A stretch of DNA of 34,058 nucleotides from Chara braunii (taxonomy: Eukaryota > Streptophyta > Charophyceae > Charales > Characeae): contig BFEA01000003.1 in the NCBI GenBank assembly GCA_003427395.1, forward strand, positions 2,086,726 through 2,120,783. The letters run 5' to 3'. Below the pieces are notes generated by a model, which was given only the letters and a program-made list of their open reading frames with translations, did no database searches and was not told the DNA's origin. The position numbers were made by a program, and so were the translations under genes. Positions 9,862 to 19,608 of the stretch are shown here, piece by piece; the first letter of the stretch is position 1, and the number at the start of each line of letters is the position of its first letter.

Positions 9862-11100
9862 TGTGGTACGTTGCGCTAATCTGGCGCTTGTCTTCTGCCT
9901 ATGCGGTACATGCACGCTGTCTGCTGGGCGAGCGGCTGTGGTAGGTGTGTAATGAGGAGGGCGAAGGCAAGCAAGCGACCCAGGTGGAGAGGGAATCGCC
10001 AGGAAGGCTATGAGGTGAAATGGGTGTTCGCAGTGTGATGAGAAGTATCTGAAGTGTGATTGATGCTGAGGTGGAACGACAGTGTAATGCTGGTTGTGCC
10101 GAAGTAGTTGGTCATCACAATCGGCATCAGGTCATCTGGTGAGAATATCTGTGGTTGGGGGCAGCTCTTTTGAGGTAAGTTGCTCTTAACCTTATCTACC
10201 CTCTTCGCCGTGAGGATGAGTGTTCTGTCTTGAGAGTCCTCTCATGTGAGGAGTCGAGTGCGCCTAACCTTGAGAGCCGACATTGTTCACGTGGAGCATC
10301 TGGAAGGAGAGGGCGGAGCTATCTGAAGGGCCCTGGACGAAGCACTCGGTCACGGTCACCATGCCAACCCACTGGAGTAGAGCACGCATGCTTTGCTGTC
10401 CTTTGTCTGCCTGCTGTGCTGATAAATGGGTTATGAGGGGCAGGCCAGCCCTACAGGGTAGACGAGTACCGGGCGTCTATAAATAAGCACCGGCGGGGTT
10501 ACCTTCCATTGGTTGTGATCGTCGTCCTGTCTGCGACGTTAAATAATTCCTGAGGACTTTGGGGGCCGTCCTTAAACGCCTCTTGATCAGCCAATCGGTC
10601 GGTGTAAGGCTCGCTGCACGCTAGGGTAGCCATTGTGCAGGGCTGGCCAGCTCAACATATACTCGGGGCACAGGGGTGGGCCGTGTGCACACCTTTAGAC
10701 ACGCACGCCATCTGGATCGCTAAGGAACGTAGATGTCAAGCGACAATCAGGAAGAACTGAGGGAGGGGTAGGCTTCAGGTGATCAGTTCGGGAAAGATTC
10801 CACTCTGCAAACAGCAAACAAATGATTCTATTTTTATTTTGATTAGTTAGATGTTACAACCATTGACATCTGACAGACGGCATGGGTAGAACAATTTCTT
10901 CTTATCTGCTTTCTGTTTGCGGGCTAGTCAAGTAAAAATAGCTTCGTTTGTAGGAATCTGAACTTACCTGTTGGACCCAACTGTGTATACTCTGACATAG
11001 CCACCAATTAATTATTTATTTAATTTTAATTGGTTTGTACACTATGTTGCGGTAGTCACCTAGAGTGTTATAGTGCAGATTGTGTACAGTGTTGTAGCTT
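9862..11100 (+). other. Gypsy-1 untranslated leader with promoter-like block
   Basis: No gene is seen in the 1.24 kb between primer site and gag. The word ATATCTGTGGTTGGGGGCA at 10145-10163 recurs at 24134-24152 after another LTR of the family, so at least 300 bp of leader are shared. From about 10190 to 10490 the sequence aligns with about 33690-34035. Shared words include CTTGAGAG, ACCTTGAGAGYC, GGACGAAGCAC and a TATA-like GTCTATAAATAA (10477 onward). It may be a conserved leader promoter or a buried LTR fragment. Confidence 0.6.
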
Positions 11101-12999
11101 ATGAGTGAGAGGGAGAACACTAGCGAGGACGATAGGATCTTGCGATCAGCAAGGCGCCCGATAGCCCACGCGGCGTTAGGACCCGAGGGTGACAAACTTT
11201 TGTTCCGCCAGCTTAGGGAGAGACAGCAGCAGCAGCGGAGAGCCAGGGCCGCAGAGGCAAGCAGGGTGTTCGCAAGCGAAGCCGCTACTTCAACAGCCAT
11301 GGCAACTGCTGCGCAACAGAGTTCCCAAGCCAGTAGTTCAGGAACTGTAGAGGCGACTGTCGCACAGACCCTGAGTCAGTCCGTTGGTGTCATGGCGAGC
11401 CAGCAGTTATTGTTGACTCCCGAGGAGGTCGCCATACAACGAGCAGTTGCTCGCGAGGCACAACTACAACAGGGGTTAGGGGAGATGAAGGCAGAGAAAG
11501 AGAAAATGGTCAGAAGAAGAGCAAGGATGTAGCGGAGACAAACAGACGTTAGTGAGTTAGAGGAGATGGACCTGACAAATATGGATGACGATGTGAGGAC
11601 CCTGCAAACAGTCCTGCTAGATGTAGTGGAAATGCAGGACCGCCAAACGACTCTCTTACATGACATTCAGAGGAGCCTGGCCGTGCTGGTCGGGCGAGTT
11701 CAGGCAACACCATCACCATCAGGGCCCGATGCCTGGCCTATGGTACAACCTCCTCCTTTTGTCCCACCAGTGACAGGGGTATCCCCATTTGTAGTCCCTC
11801 CAACATCGGTACAGGTTGTTTCCCTAGGTATGCCTTTGACAGGCGGGTTGCCAGCAGGTACTACTGTACAAATTCCTATACAGACAGTGTATTCCCAACC
11901 TCCGTTGCAGACTGCCGTAACTAGGCAGGCTGTTGTCTCACAACCAGCACAACCATAGGGCACACAGGCCCAACAACAGCTAGTGCAGCAGCCTGCGCCC
12001 CAGGGTCCACAACTGGGAGTGGCCCAGGTACCGGGACAAGGTCAGTGGGTTCCGAAGACGACGATCGCCTCACCCAAATCTTTCTCAGGGGATAAGAGGG
12101 GCGAAGACCTTGACACATGGTTGAGGTCAGTCTCAGTCTACGTAAAGTGTAAGTTGACCTTGCCGCACGAGGAAGTGCTTGTGGCTGCCTCCTACCTTGA
12201 CGGGAGTGCAGCGGGATGGTTAAGCGGGCCAGTGCAACTACAGGGATACGGTCATGACTTTCGCACTTGGGCAGTCAACCAGAAACTGAAGGACTTCCTT
12301 AAGCTGGTGGAGGAAAGGTGGCATGATCCTCAAGAGGCCCAAAAGGCCACTGATGGGATCCTGGCTTTGAGCGCTAGATCGTTCCAGTTAGTAAGGGATG
12401 CCACAAACGCAGTAGAGCGTTTGATCTGTGTACCTGGAGTGCGTTACAACCCCCAAGTCTTACTGACCTCTTACCTGAGGTGCCTTCCCATGCCACTCAG
12501 GAATCAGTTGGCAGGTGAGGCAAACATCAATGTGCACAACTTTCCCTCGTTTAGCAAGGAGGCCCTAGACCTGGAAGTAAAGATAGGGCATGGGCACCAA
12601 CCCACGACGAATGGAAGGAAGAAAACACTGCCTCCCAACTGGAAGGCGAAGGGCCGTATTATGTTCGTCGACAATGATGTTTCTACCATTGAGTTAGACG
12701 ACGACTACCAGGAGGGAGTAGGTTCAGAGGCGGGCAGCGTAGAGGTTTCAGGGGGTGGAACAATCGCTGCCTCAGTCCAAAAAGGTAAGGCGACCGGTAG
12801 ACGCCGCGGAGGCTCCCGGTCTACGAGTGAAGTAGATCCCAACGCTTCCCGCATGGGAGAAAGCGGGCCTCACTGAGGACGTGTGGAGAGACAGGACTCC
12901 TGGCAAGCTTGTATCCGTTGTGGCTAATATGGCCATAATCAGTTCAAGTGCTGTAACAAGAAGGTGACCGAAAAGATCCGGCCTACAATGGGGCAGGCG
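11101..12999 (+). pseudogene. Gypsy-1 gag with zinc knuckle, interrupted by stops
   Basis: One frame runs from the ATG at 11101 through 12999, broken by TAG at 11530, TAG at 11956, TGA at 12874 and TAA at 12925. The N-terminal third is Gln/Arg/Ala-rich and probably coiled coil (RQLRERQQQQRRARAAE). The middle is Pro/Val/Thr-rich. The capsid-like part starts near 12080 (SFSGDKRGEDLDTWLRSVSV) and includes LICVPGVRYNPQVLLTSYL. A CCHC knuckle lies at 12910-12951: CIRC, a stop, then YGHNQFKC, so the third stop-like change sits inside the nucleic-acid-binding motif. Gag would form the particle and package the RNA. Each of the four stops is one C-to-T step from CAG, CAG, CGA or CAA. Confidence 0.85.
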
Positions 13000-13027
13000 A
13001 CGGGATCCTCCGCTTCCCAGGGAAGCA

Positions 13028-13856
13028 ATGTTGCCAGCAGTTCTGCACTGCTTCGGGAAACACGTCGGGCCAGTAGGAATGGTAGTTGTTCCTGCTAGGG
13101 TCAAGGTGGTGGACACACCCTCACCATCTCGAGAGATGGCCCAAGCTACTGAGTCCATTGTCGTCCCGCAAACACATTCGGACCCGTCGATCCTCTGTTT
13201 GATGAATGTGTTTGAGTCCTTAGAGGAGCTAGAGGAGGAGTGGTCTAGATCAGAACCGCTAGCTTCTTGGACGGCCTTGGCTAAGGCCCCTAAGGGTGAG
13301 TTGTTCGTCGGCGAGGTAGTCATCGGCGGCCGCAAGGCCGGGGCCTATTATGACACTTGCTCGACGCGGAACTTCATTAATCGCACGTGCGTTGAGAGGT
13401 TGCGCTTATAGGGGCAAGTGCAGCGCCTGAGTCGACCCGTGGAGTCGACCTGTGCCAACAAACAACGCATGTTAGTCAATGACTACCTCAAAGACATAGA
13501 GTGTCTATTCCCGTACGCGGGAGGGGAACTGAGACATCGAGTCTCGTTCCTAGTCATGATCTCCCAATGGATATCCTGTTGGGTATGTACAATCTTCCGG
13601 TTGCACAGCCCCAGTTTAACTCGGACCGAAAAGTGGTCAAACACACTTTGCCCGGAGGGGGGACTGCCAGATTACGGAAGTTTAAGGCTAGTAGTCTGAT
13701 CGAGTCCTACGGATGCATGTGTGAGGCCGCTTTCTATAATTATTGTAAGCAAAATCCGGAGGAGCGTATGCACTTAGTTTGTGTCTCTGCAACAGGCGAG
13801 CTGGTGAAAATGTCGCCGGAGATAGAGGGAGTAGTCGCTAAATACCTTGATTTATT
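13028..13856 (+). pseudogene. Gypsy-1 aspartic protease region (broken)
   Basis: The frame from 13028 leads into GAYYDTCSTRNFINRTCVER, which aligns with the retroviral-type aspartic protease active site. The usual D-T/S-G-A/S reads D-T-C-S here, so the glycine is lost. A TAG at 13409 interrupts the frame. It then continues as LVNDYLKDIECLFPYAG and shifts at about 13550 into a second frame with DLPMDILLGMYNLPVAQPQF, the flap-to-end part (normally like DILLGMDWL). It ends GVVAKYLDL at the LINE-2 insertion point. The protease would cut gag and pol in the particle. Confidence 0.75.
13837..13856 (+). repeat. Left copy of the 20-bp LINE-2 target duplication
   Basis: GCTAAATACCTTGATTTATT here matches the sequence at 15764-15783 at 18 of 20 positions. 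The Gypsy-1 reading frame (Ala-Lys-Tyr-x-Asp-Leu) is the same in both copies, so the duplication arose by LINE-2 insertion. Confidence 0.85.
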
Positions 13857-14371
13857 ATTATTATTATTTTTTTAAAACGCCCCCACCAGTGTTAGTGGTG
13901 CTGATAAGAGTAGACACCACTAGCACCTGGGGAGAGGCTCCATCTATTGGTTGGGAGCAGCACCTGCTGGAAAACGGGTCCAGCGTCCCATATACAAACT
14001 GAATTTGGAATGTATCAAAAGATTCAAAAGAGGATTGTGTAAGGTTCCTGCCAGCATTGATTACCTTGGGATCCAGGGGATTGACTGAGCAGGCAATTGG
14101 AGAGAGGGGGAATCTTTTTTTGGATCAAGAGAAATTGACTGCGAAACCTACCAGCATTTATTACTCTAGCATCCAAAGGATTGACTGTGCAGGATGTTAA
14201 GGAAGGGGAAAGAACCTCTTCGCCCTAGTACAAGCGCCAAATATCTTCTGCTAAGAAACTAGTTCCTCCCGCCTTCTTTAGCATGAGATTACCCGCCAAC
14301 ATTGATTGCCCTGGGCTCCCCAGGGGATTAACTGTGCAGGAGTGAGCAGGCGCTTGACAGATTATGATTAA

Positions 14372-15421
14372 CTAGCCATCCCACTGAATCTTTGCTATCC
14401 ATCCTCCCTGTTCACCCCCTAACCAGTCCTTGCAAAATTTGTGTAGTTTTTGGGTAATATCTGATTTTTTGGTGAGAGTTTTCGTCGTTTGTACAACTTT
14501 TTCCCACTGGGCTCTAATTGCTGTTTCTATCATGTCTTTAATCATGTCCATCATCTCGCCTCTTTCCACATGGGCGCCTTCCAGTACTAGAATGCATCTG
14601 CGACGCCATATGGCCCATAGTAACGCGTCCCTCCTGATCCTAAATAAGTTGGCCGTAAAGGTCGAGGTTTGAGCGGTCCAATGACCAGTTAGCAGGGCTC
14701 TCCATTCCCACGACCATTCCTTATCCGTGCCTAGATGGCTCCAGATCTGAACCCACCAACGCCACAACAGGACTGAGGCTGGGCACTGCAAAAAAAAATG
14801 TTCTATTGTCTTGTTAGCTTTCCGAGAAGGAAAGCCTTAATTGCACTTTAGGCACCAGGGGAGGGCCAACCCTTTCTGCTCCAGGTGGGTGCGGTCAATG
14901 AGCCATGCGTTTGTGGGTAAGCAGCGATGAGTGATCTGCCATTGGAGTGAGGCGGTCTTGGCCGGTTTGGATTTTACCCCTTTAAACCATTTTATAGGTG
15001 TCAGGGCATTTAATGAGACATTTAAGTGCCTTGCCCAACGATCCACTTTACGGTCCTTCACGTTGAGTCTAGTCCTAAGCATTCGATAGGATGCCTTCAC
15101 GCCCAGTGAGTGGAGATAGCGGTATTTTGGTTCGCCGCTCCTCGATGGAATCTTCCATCTCCACTCAACTGCATCCATGGGGAGGTCCTGGATTGGCACC
15201 TCAGGCCTAAATGCCACCCAAAAGTCCCCTTCTCGTAGGACCCTCACCCTGTGAACTATTTCTACATCAATCCAGTAGACCTTATCTGGCACGCCCCTGA
15301 TCAACCGGTTCAGTTGTACTCGATAGAAAAAGTTCCCCAGCACCTCCCCTGATCTTACTGTGAGGACTTGCCCCTCCCGAGTTGCATACCCTCTTAATGC
15401 CACCCAGTCCCCTTCCTCCAC
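14372..15421 (-). pseudogene. LINE-2 linker, zinc-binding domain and C-terminus
   Basis: One frame runs from 15421 to 14372 with a TAA at about 14837-14839. It starts EGDWVALRGYATREGQVLTV, passes a conserved linker, then SLQWQITHRCLPTNAWLIDR, LEQKGLALPWCLKCN, the stop, and NKTIEHFFLQCPA, and ends FCKDWLGGEQGGWIAKIQW. The C-x2-C and H/C ligands of the zf-RVT-like domain are kept. The RT catalytic domain is absent because of 5' truncation. The stop lies between the two halves of the metal site. Confidence 0.85.
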
Positions 15422-15763
15422 CGTTGGGCCCCTGGCCTAGCCTCTCACCTATTCTGTGGCAGTGGGGGAGCGAATAATAGGTGAGAGGCTAGGCCAGATC
15501 CTCTTTGCTCCTCCACTGCCACAGAATAGGTGAGAGGCTAGGCCAGATCCTCTTCGCCCTCCCTCTCGCATGGCTGCGGACCCTTCGGCGGGCCCCAACG
15601 GTGGAGGAAGGGGACTGGTGGTATTAAGAGGGGATGCAACTCGAGTGGGGCAAGTCCTCACAGTTAGATCAGGGGAGGTGCTGGTGAACTTTTTCTATCG
15701 AGTTCAGCTGAACCGGTTGATCAGGGGCGTGCCGGACGAGGTCTACTGGATTGATGCAGAGAT
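15264..15763. repeat. Inverted duplication at the LINE-2 5' end
   Basis: The minus-strand arm (about 15264-15453) and the plus-strand arm (about 15510-15763) code the same peptide in opposite directions: GQVLTVRSGEVL, NFFYRVQLNRLIRGVPD, VYWID. Near the centre GGCCTAGCCTCTCACCTATT (15434-15453) pairs with AATAGGTGAGAGGCTAGGCC (about 15478-15497), and the right-hand sequence is repeated once more at about 15531-15550. The minus-strand arm lacks about 45 bp that the plus arm has. The pattern fits twin priming or template switching during LINE insertion. Confidence 0.8.
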
Positions 15764-15783
15764 GCTAAATACCCTGATCTATT
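15764..15783 (+). repeat. Right copy of the LINE-2 target duplication
   Basis: GCTAAATACCCTGATCTATT, 18 of 20 identical to 13837-13856. It continues in frame into the Gypsy-1 RT (DLFDELRGVVERKVVHAIEI). Confidence 0.85.
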
Positions 15784-16942
15784 TGACGAGCTGAGAGGGG
15801 TTGTTGAGAGGAAGGTCGTCCACGCGATAGAGATTATCCCAGGGTCTAGTATTCTGAAGGGTAGGATCTATCGGATGTCTCCAACTGAGCTCGATGAGCT
15901 TCGCCGGCAACTCAAGGAACTCATAGAGAAGGGTTCGATCCGGCCTAGCGTTTCCCCTTACGGATCTCCAGTCTTATTTGTATCGAAGAAGGGGGGAACC
16001 TTGAGGATGTGCATTGACTATAGGGGCCTCAATGCCATCACTGTCAAGAACACAGAGCCCCTACCACGCATTGATGACTTGTTGGATCGAGTGCAAGGGT
16101 GTCGGTACTTCAGTAAGATAGATATGAAGTCCGGGTACCACCAAATTGCAATACGGCCCGAGGATCAACACAAAACCGTTTTTCAGACTAGGTATGGTCC
16201 GTACAAGTTTGTGGTGATGCCTTTTGGCCTTTGCAATGCTCCTGACACCTTTCAGCACGCCATGAATCAGATCTTTCATGACTACTTGGACAAGTTTGTC
16301 ATTGTGTACCTCGATGACATACTTATCTTTAGTAGGACTGTCGAAAAGGACGTTGGTCATTTAGACAAAGTTCTTAGCCTCCTTCGAGAACACCAGTTCA
16401 AGATCAACAAGGAGAAATGCGAGTTTGGCCGCACTCGGATCTTGTATCTGGGTCATGAGATTTCCGCGGAGGGATTGAAGCCCGATGACGCGATGGTGGC
16501 CAGCATTCGTGACTGGCCTCGTCCTCAGTTTGTGACTGAGATGAGGTCCTTCTTAGGGATGACAGACTACTACCGCAATTTTGTCAAAAACTATAGCATA
16601 GTGGCCGCCCCTTTGACGGACCTGCCCCGCCTTGACACCCCGTGGAAGTGGACAGACAGGTGTGAGGCTGCCTTCATACATCTGAAGCATGCTTTGACAC
16701 ACCATGAGGTCTTAAAACTTCCTGATCCTGAGAAGCCGTTTATAGTAACCACGGATGCCAACCAATATGGCATAGGCATCGTGCTCGCGCAGCAGGACGG
16801 GGCAAAGTTGAGGCCTGTCGAGTACATGTCCAAAAAGATGCCCTCTCAGAAGTTGGCTAAGTCCACCTATGAGAAGGAGCTCTATGCGATCTACAAAGTG
16901 CTAAGCCACTGGAGGCACTACCTCCTTGGGAGGCTTTTCTAA
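15764..16942 (+). CDS. Gypsy-1 reverse transcriptase and RNase H start
   Basis: The frame is open from the target duplication; the first Met is at 15875, but in the intact polyprotein translation would come from upstream. It has the Ty3/Gypsy landmarks: RMSPTELDELRRQL, the fingers MCIDYRGLNAITVKN, PLPRIDDLLDRV, the first catalytic Asp in YFSKIDMKSGYHQI, MPFGLCNAPDTFQ, and an intact YLDD box (VIVYLDDILIFS). The thumb and connection follow (SFLGMTDYYRNFV). RNase H opens with TTDANQYGIGIVL and includes KSTYEKELYAI. A stop at 16940 cuts the last part of RNase H. This is the best preserved domain of Gypsy-1. Confidence 0.93.
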   Translation, partial: AKYPDLFDELRGVVERKVVHAIEIIPGSSILKGRIYRMSPTELDELRRQLKELIEKGSIRPSVSPYGSPVLFVSKKGGTLRMCIDYRGLNAITVKNTEPLPRIDDLLDRVQGCRYFSKIDMKSGYHQIAIRPEDQHKTVFQTRYGPYKFVVMPFGLCNAPDTFQHAMNQIFHDYLDKFVIVYLDDILIFSRTVEKDVGHLDKVLSLLREHQFKINKEKCEFGRTRILYLGHEISAEGLKPDDAMVASIRDWPRPQFVTEMRSFLGMTDYYRNFVKNYSIVAAPLTDLPRLDTPWKWTDRCEAAFIHLKHALTHHEVLKLPDPEKPFIVTTDANQYGIGIVLAQQDGAKLRPVEYMSKKMPSQKLAKSTYEKELYAIYKVLSHWRHYLLGRLF

Positions 16943-17190
16943 TTCAGGACTGATCATCAGACCCTGAAGTGGATGAGAACCCAGCCCGTGCTCTCGGATG
17001 CGTTGAAAACATGGATCAAAGTCATTGAGCTGACTTCGAACCTCAGTACATCAAAGGAGAGTACAACATAGTCGCTGATGCGTTGTCGCGTATGCCAGAT
17101 TTCCTCAGTGCGCTGATCATTGAGTTTGGGCTTGCGGACAATGTATTCGTTATCTGGTGGAAGCCTATCGCGAGGATCCGTTTATGGCTG
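16943..17190 (+). pseudogene. Gypsy-1 RNase H C-terminus, frameshifted
   Basis: After the stop the same frame gives FRTDHQTLKWMRTQPVLSDA, keeping the RNase H Asp in TDHQTLKW. Within the sequence for KVIEL (about 17022-17040) the frame changes. The continuation reads DFEPQYIKGEYNIVADALSR, the usual RNase H end with its Asp in ADALSR. The start of the integrase linker then runs into the N gap. Confidence 0.8.
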
Positions 17191-17345
17191 NNNNNNNNNN
17201 NNNNNNNNNNNNNNNNNNNNNNNNNNNNNNNNNNNNNNNNNNNNNNNNNNNNNNNNNNNNNNNNNNNNNNNNNNNNNNNNNNNNNNNNNNNNNNNNNNNN
17301 NNNNNNNNNNNNNNNNNNNNNNNNNNNNNNNNNNNNNNNNNNNNN
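17191..17345. other. Assembly gap (155 N) with duplicated 62-bp edges
   Basis: The 62 bases at 17129-17190 are identical to 17346-17407. The coding frame of the right copy continues directly into integrase. The gap therefore probably joins overlapping contig ends and hides no unique sequence. Confidence 0.85.
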
Positions 17346-18873
17346 GGCTTGCGGACAATGTATTCGTTATCTGGTGGAAGCCTATCGCGAGGATCCGTTT
17401 ATGGCTGAGATCATACGCAGACTCGAGGCGAAGGACAAAGTGACTTCTGCCGAGTTTGAGTTGGTCAATGGCCTGCTGTTCCTTGAGAAGGCCGGGAATA
17501 AATGCTTGTGTGTGCCTAATAGGAAGTCTTTGCGTAGTTTATTTTTAGGTGAGTGTCATGATGCCACATGACATTTTGGCTACAAAAAGACTGCAGCCAA
17601 CTTGTTGCAGCAGTTCTGGTGGCCCACAATGATGAGAGACGCCAAGCTGTACGTGGAGACTTGTCAGGTTTGTCAGAGAGACAAGCCACGTACACATGCC
17701 CCTCTTGGGCTTCTCAAGCTTCTTCCGATACCGGAAAGGCCCGGTGAGAGCCTGTCCATGGATTTCATGGACACGCTGGTCACCAGCAAGAGTGGAATGA
17801 GATATGTCTATGTCATTGTGGATAGGTTTAGCAAGTATGTTAGGTTAGTCGCAATGCCTGCAACATCCAAGACTGGGTACGTGATTAAGCTATTCAAAGA
17901 GAACTGGGCCACAAACTTCGGTTTGCCAAAGTCTATAATTAGTGACCGGGATGTGCGATTTACCAGTGAACCGTGGAAGGCCGCAGCTGCAGAACAAGGG
18001 ACACAATTGCAGATGACCTCCGACAACCACCTAGAGGCAAACGGGCAAGCAGAGCAGCTGAACCGTGCTGTTCAACACCTGCTGAGGCATTACATCAAGC
18101 CCAATCAGGTGGACTGGGATGAGAAACTTGCTCTCCTCGCTAGTCTGTATAACAACGCTGTGCACAACGCAACCGGGGTGAGCCCCAACAGTTTGCTATT
18201 GACTTTCAAACCTAGACTGCCCTTAGAGTTTCTGCTACCTGAGAATCAGCCTTCTGCTGCACCAGGCACCCTAGAGTTTGCATATCGATATGAGCGCCTT
18301 ATGCAACAAGCTGTAGAACAGATGCACAGGGCACAAGCGACGATGATAGAGTCTGAGAACAAGCACCGCCACCCATCTACATTCCAGGTAGGGGACAGAG
18401 TGTGGGTCAAGTCCTCAGAACTGGGACAAGAGCACATGATATCCCGTGAGCTCATGCTACAGTACTTTGGACCCTGGGAGGTTCTAGATATAGTCGGGGA
18501 TGATCCGGATGGGCCGTCATATGTAGTTCAGATCCCTGGTCACCTTCACACTTACCCTGTCTTTCACGCCTCCAAGCTTGCCCCTTCCAAGGAAACTGAT
18601 CAGTTTCCCCCAGGACGCTCAATGCTGCCCCCAACCATGGATGGAGAGGTCGACATTGATGACATAGTGGACCATAGGGAAATGGCAGTTCCAAGACCAA
18701 CAGGTAGAGGACGTCCTCCTAAGCCGAAACTGCAATATCATGTTCGGTTCAGACATCACGTTGATCCTAAGGAGGACATATGGTTTACCCGGGAGGAACT
18801 GATGCAGACCGCTCCACAGGCTGTCGCTCATTACGAGAAGTTACTGCAGAAGGGAAAGCGCCAGATTGAGTAA
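17346..18873 (+). CDS. Gypsy-1 integrase with chromodomain
   Basis: The frame starts after the gap and holds the H-H-C-C zinc domain: ECHDAT, stop TGA at 17569, HFGYKKT, then TCQVCQRDK. The catalytic core has Asp in SMDFMDTL, Asp in IISDRDVRFTS and Glu in ANGQAEQLNR, so the D-D-E triad is intact. The GPY/F-like region follows (LMLQYFGPWEVLDIV, TYPVFHASKL). The C-terminus from about 18650 (IDDIVDHREM, QYHVRFRHHVDPKEDIWFTR) looks like a chromodomain, which would guide integration to marked chromatin. Apart from the TGA between the two zinc His residues, the 423-residue frame from 17602 is open. The protein ends at 18873. Confidence 0.9.
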
Positions 18874-18902
18874 TAGAACTTCTCAGAGGATTGTCAAAAT
18901 AT

Positions 18903-18913
18903 GGAGGAGGGAA
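18903..18913 (+). promoter_or_regulatory. Gypsy-1 polypurine tract
   Basis: GGAGGAGGGAA lies 30 bases after the pol stop and directly before the LTR start TGCGAGG. It would prime plus-strand DNA synthesis. Confidence 0.75.
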
Positions 18914-19545
18914 TGCGAGGCATAAGGCCCCGATGAGCCCCTTGCACCCTGGGAGCAGCACAGTTGGCCGCCCTAAGTGAAGGCAGGCCCGACTGAGGCC
19001 GATAGGCCTATTTTTCAGCTACCACGCAACTGGGGAAATTCAGGCAGCTGCACAACGCCAGTTGCTTGAGAGCGCCCAGGCCCAGGCTGCCTTTTTCGTA
19101 CGTAACTGAGGCAGACCCTGGGCCAGATACACAACAAGGACCGAACACTGGCTGCGGGCAGTTGGGCACAGGCAGCCTTCACAGGCCCTGGGCCTGATTC
19201 GTTCAGACCGGGGCTCAGCCTCTCGGGGCCTACCGCTGTCGAGCGCATCGGCTCCCGCCTTTTTTCGCGAAGAGGTGGGATCCCTCCCGACCATGTCACG
19301 TAGGAGTTAACTAAACATCAACAGAGACAACTTGGGAACGACACAAAACAACTCTGCGAGCCGCCGAGACATAATTTCAGCAGCGTAACCCCCGACGCAC
19401 CCATGCCGCTTGCTGCATCGTCCAGCCTTGACGCAGCCTCACGGCCACAGCACCAGCAAAAAGGTGGCGCAAAGAGCTTCCAGCCCTCGGCTATGGCTGC
19501 CCTGGCCTATCCTCCTCGAGCAGCGTCTCCCCTCACCCTGCAGAC

Positions 19546-19608
<63 letters not shown>

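Larger units (their letters stand above)
13857..15763 (-). mobile_element. LINE-2: nested non-LTR element with inverted 5' end
   Basis: The minus-strand element ends with an A/T-rich tail at 13857-13874 and a 3' UTR matching LINE-1. Its coding part begins after the RT domain, so it is 5'-truncated. Target duplications flank it (13837-13856 and 15764-15783). The 5' portion (about 15530-15763) is present again in opposite orientation. Insertion split the Gypsy-1 protease-RT junction, so LINE-2 is younger than Gypsy-1. The two target copies differ by two transitions, so it is not very recent. Confidence 0.88.
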
